From positions 1,736,001-1,800,000 of the forward strand of contig NW_026960611.1 in the NCBI RefSeq assembly GCF_021018805.1: DNA of 64,000 nt. The letters run 5' to 3'. The position numbers and the translations under genes are program-made. Below the pieces are notes generated by a model. That model worked only from the letters and a program-made list of their open reading frames with translations. It was not told the origin of the DNA and did not search any database. Positions 34,851 to 46,965 of the stretch are shown piece after piece (positions within the stretch are counted from its first letter, which is position 1; every line of letters begins with the position of its first letter). The stretch is from Prinia subflava (taxonomy: Eukaryota; Chordata; Aves; Passeriformes; Cisticolidae).

Positions 34851-35269
34851 CAAGATTATTGTTGTTTAAATTTTGGGGGGCTCCCGGGGAGGGTCCCTCG
34901 GGAGACCCCCGGGTCCTAGGGTCGTGGGATTCCCGTGCTGGCAGGCAAAGAGACTTCAGACGCCGGTGGGGTGCTGATGAGATGAGGGTTTATTCACTGA
35001 GGGAGAGGGGAAGGGAAGGGGAGAGGGGGAAAGGGGAAGAGGGAAGGGGAGCGTCTGGAGGCCTCCAGGGGAAGAGGGGCAAAGAGGCAGAGCCTTCTGC
35101 CTTTGCATTCTTAACACCGAGGTTCAAAGGGGTGCGGTAACATTCTCCAGCCAATGAGGTTACAGATAACTTGATACTGCAGGGAGGTTACAGACTTGGG
35201 ACAAACCATACATTTTCCAGGGGTGAGCCAGAGGAAACCATTTCCATAAAATGCAATCCCACACAAGAT
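34851..35269 (-). mobile_element. Solo LTR, 407 bp, 6-bp TSD
   Basis: Flanked by CAAGAT (34851-34856 and 35264-35269). On the minus strand it starts TGTGGGATTGC and ends ...AACAACAATA. It shares the family of 44719-45175 (compare 'tatctgtaa..cattgg' and the GC-rich 3' end). A poly(A) signal (minus AGTGAATAAACC, about 34987-34998) and a long purine/pyrimidine tract (35000-35060) lie in it. The 3' terminus TA instead of CA may reflect three extra bases. Confidence 0.7.
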
Positions 35270-36583
35270 TGGGTACTGCTTTCTGCATCTCACAAAACAT
35301 ATCAGGTTTGGAACAAAGAGCAATTATTTTGGGCTCTGTTTGCAATCCCTACCATTTTCTAGGAGCAATGCAAATCCCTGGCTGTCATCTACATTCCATT
35401 ACCAGCTTACTTGAGCAGCTAGGAGGTGTTAATGAATGGTTTGAGTAATTTTGGTTATCTAAAGAGAAAACAATATTGGTATCATTTCACCGTCTGTGAG
35501 ACAAAATTGCCCAGAACATAAAAAATCAAAATTTTCTCAGAGCGTGGAAATATTCTTCAAACCCTTCAAACCACTGTCTCACCAGGCAATGCTAAAGTTT
35601 TCCATGAAATACTGCTGCAGAAGTTGTCTTTATTCACTGCTCTGTATCAACAAAATAAACTCTAAATCCAGCTTTCCCTGAAACACAAGTAGGCCCAAAG
35701 AAAGCATAATGAGAACTGAAAATCCACTACAAATTAAACAGCATTAATTGCCACTAGTTGTTTCACACACAGGGAAAAATATAACACCTTGTTTCTTTCA
35801 GGAAGGATCCTTAACAGGATGATAGAGTGAAGAAAAGATTGTCATATATGGCAGTTTAGAATTTACCTTCCCTCTATGTAAATACAGATTTGATAGAAGT
35901 ACTTACAGAGAATGGGAATACTATATAGCAACAATTGCATCCTGATATACCCTTTTAGAACAGCATGCATTGATCAGATGCTAGGACCTGTTTGATGGAT
36001 GTTGCTTATGGGTCTGAGCTTCACTGAAATATACTCTTGTCCTTGATTGTGAGATGGTTCTTCTTTGGAGTGCTCTTTGGAGAGACCAGTCAGCGGTGTG
36101 AGCACTGACAGTCCTTAAAGTCCATGGGCAACCTCACCTGTTCATCTGCATCGTGAGCTCTGCACTGACACACTGGCTTCATGTTGGACCTGCCTTATCA
36201 CCACAAACTTATTTCATAGTTTGGATTCTGTTTCCTTTCCATAGACCTTTCCATAGACTTGGAAAAAAAAAAAAAAGAAAGAAAGAAATCAACCAGCAAA
36301 GCCCACACTTCAGGGAAAAAAAAGAGCCGGCTTCAGTTTTCAACACCATGATTAAAAGTTGCTATGCAAAATTCAGACAAACAGCTACAACTCATATATT
36401 TCCCTATGTATTTTTACAGAGAAGAGAATGCCATGGGTGTTTTTAGGGTAAGTAGTATCTAAATCATCACTTTGGAGCAGTTTCCCTTTAGTAAACAAAC
36501 TGTAATATGATGTACCCATCTACTGGTTTTTAGAACACCTATAAAAGTCTGTCAGATTAAAGACAGCAAAGCTCAGACATTTA
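35270..36583. other. Unique sequence, no gene recognised
   Basis: AT-rich; short frames only. A short A-rich run lies at 36258-36290. Confidence 0.4.
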
Positions 36584-37478
36584 ATATATGTTATGACTGA
36601 ATTCTCAGTGAGTGTGGATGCTCCAAAGGCTGCCCCTGTGTGGCTGCGGTAGCCCGAGATGTGGCAGGGTTATGTCTCCAGAACTCCTGAGACTGATGTC
36701 GCAGCCCCTCTGCCTGGGGAAGCGGCGGCCCCGACAGCTGGCTGAGAGCTGTGGCTGATGGCGCAGCCCCTGTCCCCGAGGAGACAGGCGACCCCCATCC
36801 CTGGAGGGGATGGGCAGCCATCCTGCCGGTCCTGCATTCCTACATTAGCATGTTAAAAGCAAAGTGTCCTAGCTGTGCCTACTGTAATCAGAGCTTACCT
36901 AGTTTCCGTCCCCCATGCTGCCTACTTGAGGAGGGCATATGCAAATAAGACGAACACACAGCACACTGGGAGAGAGTTCTTTGGGGATGAAAGGCACCCC
37001 AAAATGAAAGACTGGACACAGTGAAAAGATCCAGGTGGTGCCCTGGCTGAGGAAGAAGTGGATGCACCCCCCCCTGGCCTAGTTCGAAGACTCGCCATAA
37101 TCTCTTAAGAGTCTGAACAGAATGGGAGCAAGCCAGCTCAAGTGACTGAGACAGACAATGGGAAGCTCCCGTTTTTCCCTGAGGGAAAAGAGCTGACATC
37201 TGCTGGGCTGGACTCTAGTGACAGACCCCTCACTGCTCTGCCCTCTGATGGTTGACCAGAGAGAGCTTCTAGCTGTTCCTGTGGAGACAAGGACTTGGCA
37301 CCTACTGCAGGCAGCTGAGTGAAAAACTGCAACAGCGCCTGCTCCTTCGGATTACCCCAGCAGTGTGAAAAACTCTGATTGGATTCTGCAATCCTGCTGA
37401 AAACTTTAATAAAGAGCTGATAACTTTAATAAAGAGCTGAATATTAATAAAGGCATATGCCCTGTTCTTTTCAATATA
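36584..37478 (+). mobile_element. Solo LTR, 885 bp, 5-bp TSD
   Basis: From TGTTATGACTG (36589) to CTTTTCA (37473), with ATATA at 36584-36588 and 37474-37478; the low-complexity TSD is only moderately convincing. Three aataaa signals crowd the 3' part (37400-37460). It is the plus-strand relative of the second-level LTR of the nest (10201-22121), and its 3' end matches the LTRs of the class I provirus. Confidence 0.8.
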
Positions 37479-37796
37479 TAGTCTAAACATTGAGACCAGA
37501 ATCAGAAAGCTATCTCCAACATTTCATTGTTCTTTTGACAAACACAATACATATAATAACATGAGAAAGTAATCCTTTGAAGTAGCTTTAAAAAGTAAAC
37601 GCCTGTTAATAAAGTTGGTTTGTTGTTCAGCACACCACAATGAAAACCACTGTCACCATGTGCTGGCTGCTGGGGCATTTGTCTCAGGCTACTTGTTTTT
37701 ATTCTCTGCAATGACAGAGTAGCCTGCTGTGTGAAGAACAGAGCCAAAAGCACTGCTCCCACATAGGATTTGCCAGTGAGGATGTACTGTGAATTG
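37479..37796. other. Unique sequence between two LTRs
   Basis: About 320 bases with no recognisable feature. Confidence 0.4.
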
Positions 37797-38575
37797 GAAG
37801 ATGTTGGGGGTTAGATTTGTTTGTTTATTTGTTTTTTCCTTTTCTTATAGAATTTTTTCCCCATAAATTGCTAGCAGATAAATTACTGAGTCTTTGACTG
37901 AAACAAAGAAGTGGCCAAAGGAGATTGTGTCACTGGGCTAACCCATTGTTTTTGGGTCTGGGAGTTTTCTCTCAGAGGGGCGAGATAACGTGAGCTTTGG
38001 GAAAGGTAGAAGACAGCTGGGGGGGCAGTTGCTCTTTCTTGCTCTCGGCATCGAGGAGGATGGTCAGGTGGCTGCTCTCTGCGGGAAGAGTTCACGGTCA
38101 TCGCTCCACCTTGTCCTGGGAAATCTACCATCATCTGCTCATGTACCCAGGAATCCTGAGGTCACCTTCTCCTGCCCTGCTGGGCCAGCCCAGCCCCCAC
38201 CACTGCTGCTTCCTCAGCACCTGGAGACTTTTTCTGCTACTCTGTAGCCCTGCACTGCCCTGCCCTGCCCTGCCAAGACATCCCTGCCATTTCATCTACC
38301 TGCGCAGAGCATCTGATCTCATCCACCAGCCTGGGACTTTCCACTGTTCCAGCTTGGTCTCTCAGAGTCCCGCAGGGGCACCGATATTAAACTGCTCCCC
38401 TCCGGGCTTTGTGAAAGAAAGCCCTCGAGGTTCCTGGTTCTGTTTTTTATTAATGCTGTAGTTGTTGTTGTTCGTTTTGTTTGTCATATATACTAGTAAA
38501 GAACTTATTCCTATCCCCATACCTCTGCCTGAAAGCCCCTTTAATATTCTAAATTAGAATAATTTAGAGGGAGGG

Positions 38576-38907
38576 TGTTGTTATGATTTTCGGACGGCAG
38601 AGAAATAACATGTCTCGCGATATGATGGTGAAAATGAGAGCACCTTTATTCTTCTAAATTCTACTTTTATAGAGTAGTTTGGTACAAAGAACATGATTAG
38701 TTATTATTCTACACCCTTTGTCAACAACCTTGCCAGTAAACATGTTGGAAAAAACACCACCTGCAGATGGTTTCTCACTTCCCAAGGTTTGTTTGAATTC
38801 CTCCTTAAGATTTTCCCAGGCCAGAATGAGAAAGTTGCTTGCCTGCCTTTCACACAGACACTAGCAGAGCCTGAAGACTAAATTCAGACCAATTGTCAGT
38901 ATCCACA
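38576..38907 (-). repeat. 3' LTR of non-coding element copy 2
   Basis: TGTGGATACTGAC...CATAACAACA on the minus strand, with the same layout as copy 1 and several small indels. It is followed by the polypurine tract (AAAAAGGGGAAGA on minus) at 38908-38920. Confidence 0.88.
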
Positions 38908-41294
38908 TCTTCCCCTTTTTGTTTTAGCTGAGGGCGACGTCTGTATCTGTGTCCTCCCCTGCAGGGCCCTTGCAAGAGAAAAAAAAGACAAACACGACAC
39001 CAGAAGTCCCTTTAGTAATCTAACAATCACTAAATAGAACTTCCATTGGGCACTGACTTAAAATGGTCAGGGAAGTTCTCTGGCATTGCTGTCAGAGCCT
39101 TCACAATCACATCCATGTGCCAGCGTCAAGCCTAACTGTTTACTAATTCCAATACAGAAAACAAAACATCATTAGCCTGCTCAAAAATGGCAGTCTAATT
39201 CGTCAAGATCCATCACTCTAGAAGTCATCCTTTCAGGGAACAAGGGCTTTTCCTGCTTTCTAGCAAAAGATGGTGGTCCTTGCATCACACCTGAAACAGC
39301 AAACTGGTTTATTTTTCCAATTATTTGGACAACCTCGTTGACTTTTTTTTTTTTTTTTTTTTTTTTAATGTAAAAGCATGCAATCATGATGGGGCAGAGA
39401 CCCACTGACCCATTGCAGGATGTGCAGGATTGGACCATTGTTCACTCAATTGGCTCATAATACCTGTAGGATGTCACCTAGAAAGAAAGAATAAGAAAAA
39501 TAAAATTAATAAAAATATCAATAAAAGATATCTGACTCAAAAAAAAAAAAAAAATCTACATGATCCCAGTCAACACAAGGCAAAAACCACAAAGTGAAAC
39601 AACAGCCCTTAATAACTACAAAACATACACCGAAGGCACGTGAAATACTACCTAAAATACAACTACATCTATGTAGGAAAATTAAATAAAACAACATCTA
39701 CTATAAAATTAAAACAAATGAAAAAGAAAAGGTCCATTAGAGCCAAGATGTCGATCCTTGGCATCACTGGATGTCTTCTTGAAGTCTGAAGCAGGGAGTG
39801 ACACGAAGAACATCGATGAAAACAGGACCATGCTGCTAACACAGGACTTTTGTCGTCTCCATAACTTCCAACCACATGGTCATCTTTGCAGTCTATGTGA
39901 TAGCCACTAAGGCTATGCAATGTCCTTTTTCACTCCTCAAAGGTGCTGGGTAACACGACTGCTGAACCTGCTAATGATAAAACACAGGCACTTCTTAAGT
40001 TAACAAATGTGTCAGGCTCCACTGCCCTAAACTGGTAACTTGTCAGCCTCCATTGTCTAAATTCAACATCCAGGTTTCATAATTATTATTTCTTCAGATT
40101 CATAACATAAATGTTACATTGTTGCATGTTATCTTTTTGTTAATAATTTTGATCAGCCCAGAAACTACAAAAGCTGAAGTGCTTCTTTTCCAGTGACGAC
40201 CTGTAACTCCCTTCCGGGTGAGAGCCCCAGGTTGACTCCAAAAATGAATTCAGCTATTATATTTAAAGGTCAAATTGCTGAGTCAAATAACTCATATGTA
40301 ATTTTTGCTAAAACATCTGGGCCGACAAGTAATTCCCATTCAGCCAGAGCCCAGGCATGGCCAGTTCCCAGCTCTGACTGTACAGGAATCCCTTACACCA
40401 ATTTTTAAAACAAGATTCTTAAAAATCTTATGATAAATACTAATATAATAATTGATACCTCCTAAATTTTTCAGGGTAGAGATGCTCTGAGCTCAGCAGG
40501 CTCTTGAGATGGTCTGTGACCAGGATTGGAACTGCATCCCAAACCGTCAGGACAGAGGAGGCATTCTTACAAACTCAGATAACCTTGTATGGAAATCTGA
40601 AAATATTTTTAAAAAATCATGAATGCAAAACTAGCATAGACAGCTAGAAAACAAGGAAAAATTCTTGGGTGACACGTTTTACAGGCAATTATAGACAAAT
40701 AGCAAAGTACATGAGAAGCAGAAGCAGCAGCAGCCGGCTGTAGAACTGTGATAATTATCATATCAGTGAATTCACATTATGTAATCAATATATCATCAAT
40801 AAATATCTTAAAAACTGAGATAACACTTAAAACTCATAGCTGATAGCTATAATGTAGAATTAATAATAATATTTGTGTTATCTGCAAAAGGCAACAAAGG
40901 TTGCTCATTTGGTTTTTGTTTTTCTTTTCATTTTTCTTCTATTGTGAACAGGCATTTAAAGCTCCAATTCTATTCACTGGAGATGCCTTGAGAAGAAAAT
41001 TTTTGAGGGAGGGTGGGAGGGAAAAACCAAACAAAGAATCAACTCATCCCTCTGAAAAAACTTCCGCTCTCCTCAGAGGCGGTGGACGCTATTTGGCCCT
41101 GCCCTGAGTGGGGCTCTGGGGCTTCAGGGGCCCCAGGGCCCCCCCACATGGCTGCAGCTCTGTGGGAGAGGAGGAAATCAAAACAAAAGAGGCCCTCATT
41201 TCTCTGTTAAAAAAACCTTTACCTTAAATTTCAAGCGAAGCACCTCCCACAGCGTAAAAGCTGTCTCGAGGCGGTGAACACCCCATTTGCCCTT

Positions 41295-41366
41295 TTGCTT
41301 GCCTGCCTTTCACACAGACACTGGCAGAGACTGAAGCCTAAATTCAGACCAATTGTCAGTACCACA
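41295..41366 (-). repeat. Remnant of the 5' LTR of copy 2
   Basis: Seventy-two bases matching the U3 start of the LTR ('cctttcacacagacactggc' to 'cagtaccaca'). The junction with the interior lies at 'cccttttgctt'. Confidence 0.85.
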
Positions 41367-41447
41367 GGAGGGGATTTGAATTCTCCATCTCTAGAGAGGT
41401 CCTGCCCCTCCCTAGCAGATAGCTGTCTTTCAAACCAAGACAGAAGA

Positions 41448-42124
41448 TCACAAGAGCCTGGTTACTGTGTGTGAGAGGATCTGCTTCTGTGATCTAATCC
41501 TCAGCACTCTCTGCTGGCTTCTGGGCTGGTTTAGCCTTTATCTTCAACTGGTGAATGTGGGTGCTCAGCTGTGTCAGAATAGGGCCCTCCACCTTGGTTT
41601 AAACCTTAAAATTGTAATTCAATGCATGTAATTCCACTCTCCCTACATAATGACTAATGCAACTGTAATAATAGCAGATAAAGATTCCCATTTCATGTTT
41701 TCCTCCTTAAATACCTTGCAGTGATCAACATGGAAAGATCTGTTGGTAGGGTCCCTACCATTTAATATCAGTTTAAGAGCACTGATATACTCCATAAAGA
41801 TAGATGAATAAGCTAATAATACATTAATCCCAGAGCTCAGAATGTAAATCCATTTGAGCAAGCTTGCACTTGGAATTTATCCCCCTATATACAAGAGAAC
41901 ATTGGTTAAGTTAGAAGGTACAGGCAGGTAATACAGAAGGAATATTGCTATGCATTCTTCATAATCTTCAGACTTTTCACCTCCTTGAATGTGCCTTTTG
42001 TTGCTTTGGCAAGAGATATTCTTTTTCTGTACCTGTTATGTGCATTAATGGGGTTCACTTGATATATGTGACTTCACTTCTTTTGAAACTCAGCTCTGGA
42101 AAGTGTAGGGCTGAGCAAATTGTG
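41448..42124. other. Unique sequence, no gene recognised
   Basis: AT-rich, nothing identified. Confidence 0.4.
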
Positions 42125-42466
42125 GTCTAATATCACTGTGGAGGCCTAACCAGGAAAACAGGCTGGAGACACAGATCTGGGTGCAACAACAGCAGCAGGG
42201 CAGAAGCCCCGGTTTATTTACTAAAACCTACTTTTATACTTTTACTATGAGGCCTGTGGATTGGAGGAAGGAATTCCTACCTCTACACCACATTGGTGAA
42301 GGGAACTGTTACACAGTCTTGTTTGTCCTGGCAAGGAATGTAAAAACAATGGCTATGTTTATAGAACATAGCTGATGTTTACATTAAAAGAGCGTGAGAA
42401 GGTACGAACTTCTCTTTTAATATGAACGCTCAGCAAAACCGAGAAAAACTCATGGCAACAGTCTAA
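42125..42466 (-). mobile_element. Solo LTR of the gag-only ERVK family, 6-bp TSD
   Basis: LTR 42131-42460 (330 bp) resembles 5114-5450, flanked by GTCTAA at 42125-42130 and 42461-42466. On the minus strand it starts TGTTGCCATG and ends AGTGATA, so it has the same TG...TA termini as the provirus LTRs. It is more diverged, hence an older insertion. Confidence 0.88.
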
Positions 42467-43372
42467 GATACCCTATAATGATGAGAAATTATATTTACTG
42501 GCCATTCACAATTCTTTGTTAAACTTTAATAAATTCCTGCATCCTTTCTCCCCCAGTCACTAGCTAAGACTTTTTGGATTTTAATTATCAGACCATTGGT
42601 GCTGAGCTGTCTCCACTGAGTAAAATTTTATTAGGGATACCTGCTTTGTGGACTAAAAGGAGGATTTTCTTCTCTAAATTCATATCTGGTTGTGCTTGGG
42701 TCTGAGTAGGGTTTATTGGGTGATGCACTGTTCAAGGGAAAGGAATAGGACGTGCTTTTTTTCTGTGCACATCTCCACTAATCTGGGAAGAGATTTAACT
42801 AAAAAAAATTACCCAGCATCATCCTGGCTATTGCATGGCCAGCTCCTTCCATCAAAATGACACAGGTGGATGAAATATAAGAGCCCAAAGCTTTCACCTC
42901 TTCCCTGGTCCCATGCAGGTTCTCTGCCTCTATGCAAGTGAAAATATTCCAGGTAAGATGTAAACCAAAGTTTTGTCCTCTTTTGTCATTAGACAGTGCA
43001 CTGTGACCAAGAGGTATTTCAAGGTATTGCAACTTCCATGGAAACAGCATCTCAAGAAATATTTTTAGCTCTTAACTACAGTAGCAGGAAAGAAGATGGA
43101 AAAGAAAAAAGTAAAAGGGTAAAAAGATCCATAATGCAAAATGTAGTCAAAAGGATTTTGACTTTTCCTCATTTTCTTTTTCCTTTTTCTTTAGATGTGG
43201 AGAGATTTTGTATGGTTCCCTCCCATCTCACTCTGATTAATTATCTTCACTGGCATCCTTTAAGGCAGTATCAAAGATCATTCCAGTTCTCTTTTAAATG
43301 GAAAGCAAACAAGGGGTGATCTGGAACATCACACAAGTGGAAGTTGTCTACAGCTAGTGGCAGCAGGAATTT
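42467..43372. other. Unique sequence, no gene recognised
   Basis: Short frames only; no repeat recognised. Confidence 0.4.
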
Positions 43373-43505
43373 TCATAGAATTATAGGATATCCTGAGTCA
43401 GAACAGACCTGCAAGGATCGTCAAGGCCATCTCCTGACTCTGCACATGACAACCCCAAAAATCACACCTTGTGTCTGAGAGTATTTTTAAATTCTGGAAA
43501 TATTA
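43373..43505 (-). mobile_element. CR1 LINE 3' fragment
   Basis: 'tcatagaattataggatatc', 'aacagacctgcaaggatcgtc' and 'atcacaccttgtgtctgaga' match the 3' region of an older CR1 subfamily. Minus orientation, 5'-truncated, no coding. Confidence 0.75.
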
Positions 43506-43772
43506 TGTTTCTGGGAGTTCAATGATAACACAATCAAAAGGGGAATCATCTATTATTTGCTTCATTATTTTCAAGATGTAATGAAAATGTTTGGAAAGCA
43601 TTCATGTAATTTAAAAGTATGCTGCAATCTAAATGGCTAGGTCTCCGTTAGCATGTAATTTTCACTGAAAATTTTAACATTAGCATTGCTTTGTGGTAGT
43701 CTCCAAATTAACAGAAAACCGTAGTGGTGTGTAAATGAGTTCTTTATATTTTCTAAGTTTTTCTAAGCTCTC

Positions 43773-44367
43773 TGTAAGATGCTTTGTTCCTTGTAACCCC
43801 GTTTTGCCTTCCTGTTAGTTGCCCCTAAAACTCCTCCAGTAACTGTTAGGTGTCAATCCTTCCCCTCCCCCTCCCTGGAGCCTGCCTGTCACCTCAGAGC
43901 CCTGCCTCAGAGCTAGAAAGTTCTGTGAGGGGCTTCGAGTGATAGGCTAGGTTCGGGGAAAATTCCCTCCTCTCCCTTCTGTGTGGTCCTCGTTTGTGTC
44001 AGTCACCTTCCTAGCCCCTTCTGTATTGAACCCAATTGGTTGTATCCTCCTCACCACCCTCTGTACCACCCCCCCATAAAAGGGGGCCCCAAAAAGCCAA
44101 AAGCGGCTCGGTCAGAGCAGTCCTTGGCAGGTGGGGAGGCTCCGCCTGACCCCTCAAATAAACCCTCTTGGATTTACTTGGCTGGCTCCTCCCTTTATTC
44201 TCTGCTGTCGCCTGCCTCTTGCCACCTGTGCCTCGATGTTTCGTCAGAACCAAAAACCCACTGGATCGGCTTGGCTTGCGCTGGTTGCCAGCCATACCTG
44301 CTGCTTGCCGCGGTGCCTGAGCTAGCCTGGGCAGGGCGGGACCACGTTCTGAAAGGCACCTGCGACA
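43773..44367 (+). mobile_element. Solo LTR, boundaries approximate
   Basis: A promoter and terminator in LTR order: TATA (ataaaagg, about 44076) and poly(A) signal (aataaa, 44157-44162), with a GC-rich U5. Likely ends are TGTAAGATG and CTGCGACA, but I could not find a matching TSD at these positions, so the true start may differ. Frames in the U5 are not genes. Confidence 0.6.
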
Positions 44368-44712
44368 GAAAACAAGCAAGAATATTTGTTTCTACTTTAA
44401 TTCCTTGTTCACGTTTTTTATTTTGCAGCTTGTTGATCAATTATTAGAGAGAAACCAACAATTAACCTTGAAGATTATGCATATATATTTAAAAGGTTTG
44501 AAAGACTTTTATCCACTCTCAAAAGCAGTTCAGAATTAAAGGAGGTATTTTTTTTTATCATTCTTGCATACCCACAAATGCTCATTTTCTTTACCACATG
44601 ACTACCTCTTAAAATGTCTTCCAGATATTGAAATTATTTTACAACCTTAGCAAAATACCCATTTTCCGCTTTAAATTTAATTAGACGTGAGCTTCAGAGG
44701 AAGTTGCACATC

Positions 44713-45181
44713 GTTCCTTGTTGCATTTCTGTGAAATGGTATGCTCTGTGTCACCCCTCGAAAGTGTACAGTTCATTCCAAATCTGTAACCCTCCCCTGA
44801 AGTATCATGTATCTGTAATTCCATTGGCCCAAGTCCTTTTCCGCGCCCATTTTGAATCTCCCTCTTAAGCTGTGCAGGGAGACGAGAAGTCTTTCTCTCT
44901 TGCTCTCTTTGGCTCTCCGCCTCTTGCTCCTGCTCTTCTGCTCCCTACCCTCTCCCGCTATCCCCCTCCCTTCCCCTTTCCCCCCTCCCTTTTTCCCTCA
45001 GAAGCCATGCTGCTCCCCGGCGTGGGACCTCCAATAAATCCTTCTCAGCTAGCACCCCCAGAAGCCGTGTGGCATCCCCTTGCCTGCCTGCTGCCACGAA
45101 CGAACCCACAGCCTAGGAGGGGCCCCCGGGGAACCCCCGGCCCCCCGGGGGACCCCCCCAAAATGCACTGCAACAGTTCCT
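44713..45181 (+). mobile_element. Solo LTR, 457 bp, 6-bp TSD, 7-bp terminal inverted repeat
   Basis: Runs from TGTTGCA (44719) to TGCAACA (45175), a perfect 7-bp terminal inverted repeat, flanked by GTTCCT at 44713-44718 and 45176-45181. A CT-rich tract (44890-45000) precedes the poly(A) signal 'ccaataaatcc' near 45031. Same family as 34857-35263. Confidence 0.9.
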
Positions 45182-46715
45182 TGCAGAGACTTAGTCAGGC
45201 TTTGGACTATAAGCTTGTGTTGCCCATCCTCAAGCTCTGTTCAGAAACTCTCACAGCTTCAGCTCTTCCTGGTCCCTATACACAAACTGTGAACCCTTTC
45301 TAAATTCTTGGCTTTTGCTTCCACCACAGACACTACCCACTGCTTTAGCTCTTGCACAGATATTTCATTACCTCAGTTGACTCCCTGCCGGCACGATTTG
45401 TGGAAGAAAGCTAAATATAAGCCCCCCAGAAGATTTGAAGTTAGCCAGTATTCAGAAAAGGAATTTGGGATCACATCACAGAATATATCATGGACCAAAC
45501 AGTTTTCTGGAATTGTGTTAGGGAAAAAAGTACATTTGTATAAAAAAAATCCATGGAGAAAAACCAATATTCAGAGCAAACAGCCACACCTCTTTGCCTC
45601 TGGTGTTCCTCATCCATTTAATGTGTCCAACTAATGTTTATGACTTTGGACTAAAGAGCACTTAAATGCAATTTATTTGTTGCTCCAAGGATATTTAGAG
45701 CATGATGAGGCTCAATTTGTCTGGTCTCTGGCTACAATTCTTCACTCACACTGACACCACTACCTTATTATGGCCCAAGAAGATATTTACTGCTTGCTCC
45801 ATATTTCCAGTTAAGATGCATTTATGACCATTGTATTACAGTTTTCTGAGACTGATATTCATAACTGAGATAATTGACAGAATGTGCTCTAAACACATTG
45901 CAACACTGACTTGAAGAGTTTGCATGGTGCATATGCTGTGCCTAATTTTTTCTGCCATGTGTAAATAACAGTCACAGTCCTGAAAACAGTTTGAATCCAA
46001 ACATGCACAGTGCCTTTTACATTCTGTCCAATTTTTTACTCCCCTTTATCCTCCATTGTAGGCCCGGCGGCGGAAAATATGAATAACGCCTTCGTTTATT
46101 GGCTAATACAGAATGGAGGCATATTTCCCTGCAGAAGGTTTATGATCCATGAGCCCATTACATTTGGATTGCAGCTAGCAGATTACTTGGAGATTTGTCT
46201 CATTCAGAAAGCATCGACAATGGTGATTCATCAGAATAATTTCACTGAAGGATCTCACAATGTTTCGAGCCACAAGCAAGTGCTCAAATGCCATTCATTA
46301 GGAAAGTCATATGAATGGAGACATTGCAATAAAAATGTAAACATTCTTATTTATTTTGGATGAGAGAAAAATGTGCATGTGAGAGACATTTGTTTACTTG
46401 TGGAGTTAGAACTTTGCTGGGAAAGAAACCTTTGAAGCTCTTAAAATCAATGAATTTGGCAGATATCAGACCTTCAAGTTTCTGTGTTGCCCCTTATACT
46501 GGAAAATGAAATAATCCTCTACATTCTGACTCATTAAAAACCCTAAGAAAACTTGAATATGAGCTGTAATATAAGGGAATGTCTAAATTTAGTAGGCTTT
46601 GTCCCAAACTGTCAAAAGGGGAGCCTACACTTGAGTTAGTAACTGTATTTAATCTCCTCAGTATGTGACCTGAGACAGAATTTGTAGAACTCAGCACAAA
46701 GTGATGGAATTACTG
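45182..46715. other. Unique sequence, no gene recognised
   Basis: It includes an open frame of 117 codons on plus at 46010-46363 without any domain. The stretch 46050-46300 is less AT-rich than its surroundings and could be a conserved non-coding element, which I cannot test. Confidence 0.35.
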
Positions 46716-46965
46716 CTTCCCCCAGCTTTATATAGAATATATTAATATATTAATATGGAATATCCCAGGTGCCCTGCCTGTTGCCCCTCCCAAATTCTCA
46801 TCCACCTCAGCCTGGTGGGGTGGTAAGAGAGGCAGAAGAGACCTTGATGCTGTGTAAATGGTGCTCAGAAATAATGAAAACATCGCTGTGCTATCAAGTT
46901 TCCAGCACAAATCCACAACAGCCCCGCATTAGCTACTGTGAAGAAAACCAGAACAACCAGCAGCC
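46716..46965 (-). mobile_element. Fragment of an avian LTR
   Basis: 'cttcccccagctttatat', 'tatggaatatccc', 'gctggtggggtggta'-like text, 'tcaagtttccagcacaaatcc' and 'agctactgtgaagaaaa' follow in the order of the common bird LTR whose other part is seen at 31275-31572. Orientation inferred from that match. Confidence 0.65.

Larger units (their letters stand above)
38570..41372 (-). mobile_element. Non-coding LTR element, copy 2, 5' end deleted
   Basis: Minus-strand relative of 14403-18877. TSD GGAGGG stands at 38570-38575 and 41367-41372. Its 3' LTR (38576-38907, 332 bp) is complete and its interior is collinear with copy 1 from the polypurine tract to about 41275. There a deletion joins the interior to the last 72 bases of the 5' LTR (41295-41366), removing the primer-binding site and most of the leader. 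No coding capacity. It is visibly more diverged than copy 1. Confidence 0.85.
37797..41447 (+). mobile_element. Solo LTR (5-bp TSD) split by a non-coding LTR element
   Basis: LTR pieces 37802-38575 and 41373-41442 run from TGTTGGGGGTTAG to AAACCAAGACA and are flanked by GAAGA at 37797-37801 and 41443-41447. It is the inverted counterpart of 28264-30412. The inserted element 38576-41366 brought its own 6-bp TSD. The orientation is plus; an 'agtaaag' signal near 38495 may serve as the poly(A) signal. Confidence 0.82.

Noticed and set aside
43589..44367. A longer version of the LTR at 43773-44367 starting at 43589 with TSD GAAAA
   Set aside because: The 5-bp match is A-rich and could be chance, and 43589-43770 looks like unique AT-rich DNA, so I kept the shorter, less certain boundary.
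46010..46363. 117-codon plus-strand frame as a possible exon
   Set aside because: No recognisable domain or clear splice context. A conserved non-coding element is at least as likely, and I cannot test conservation.
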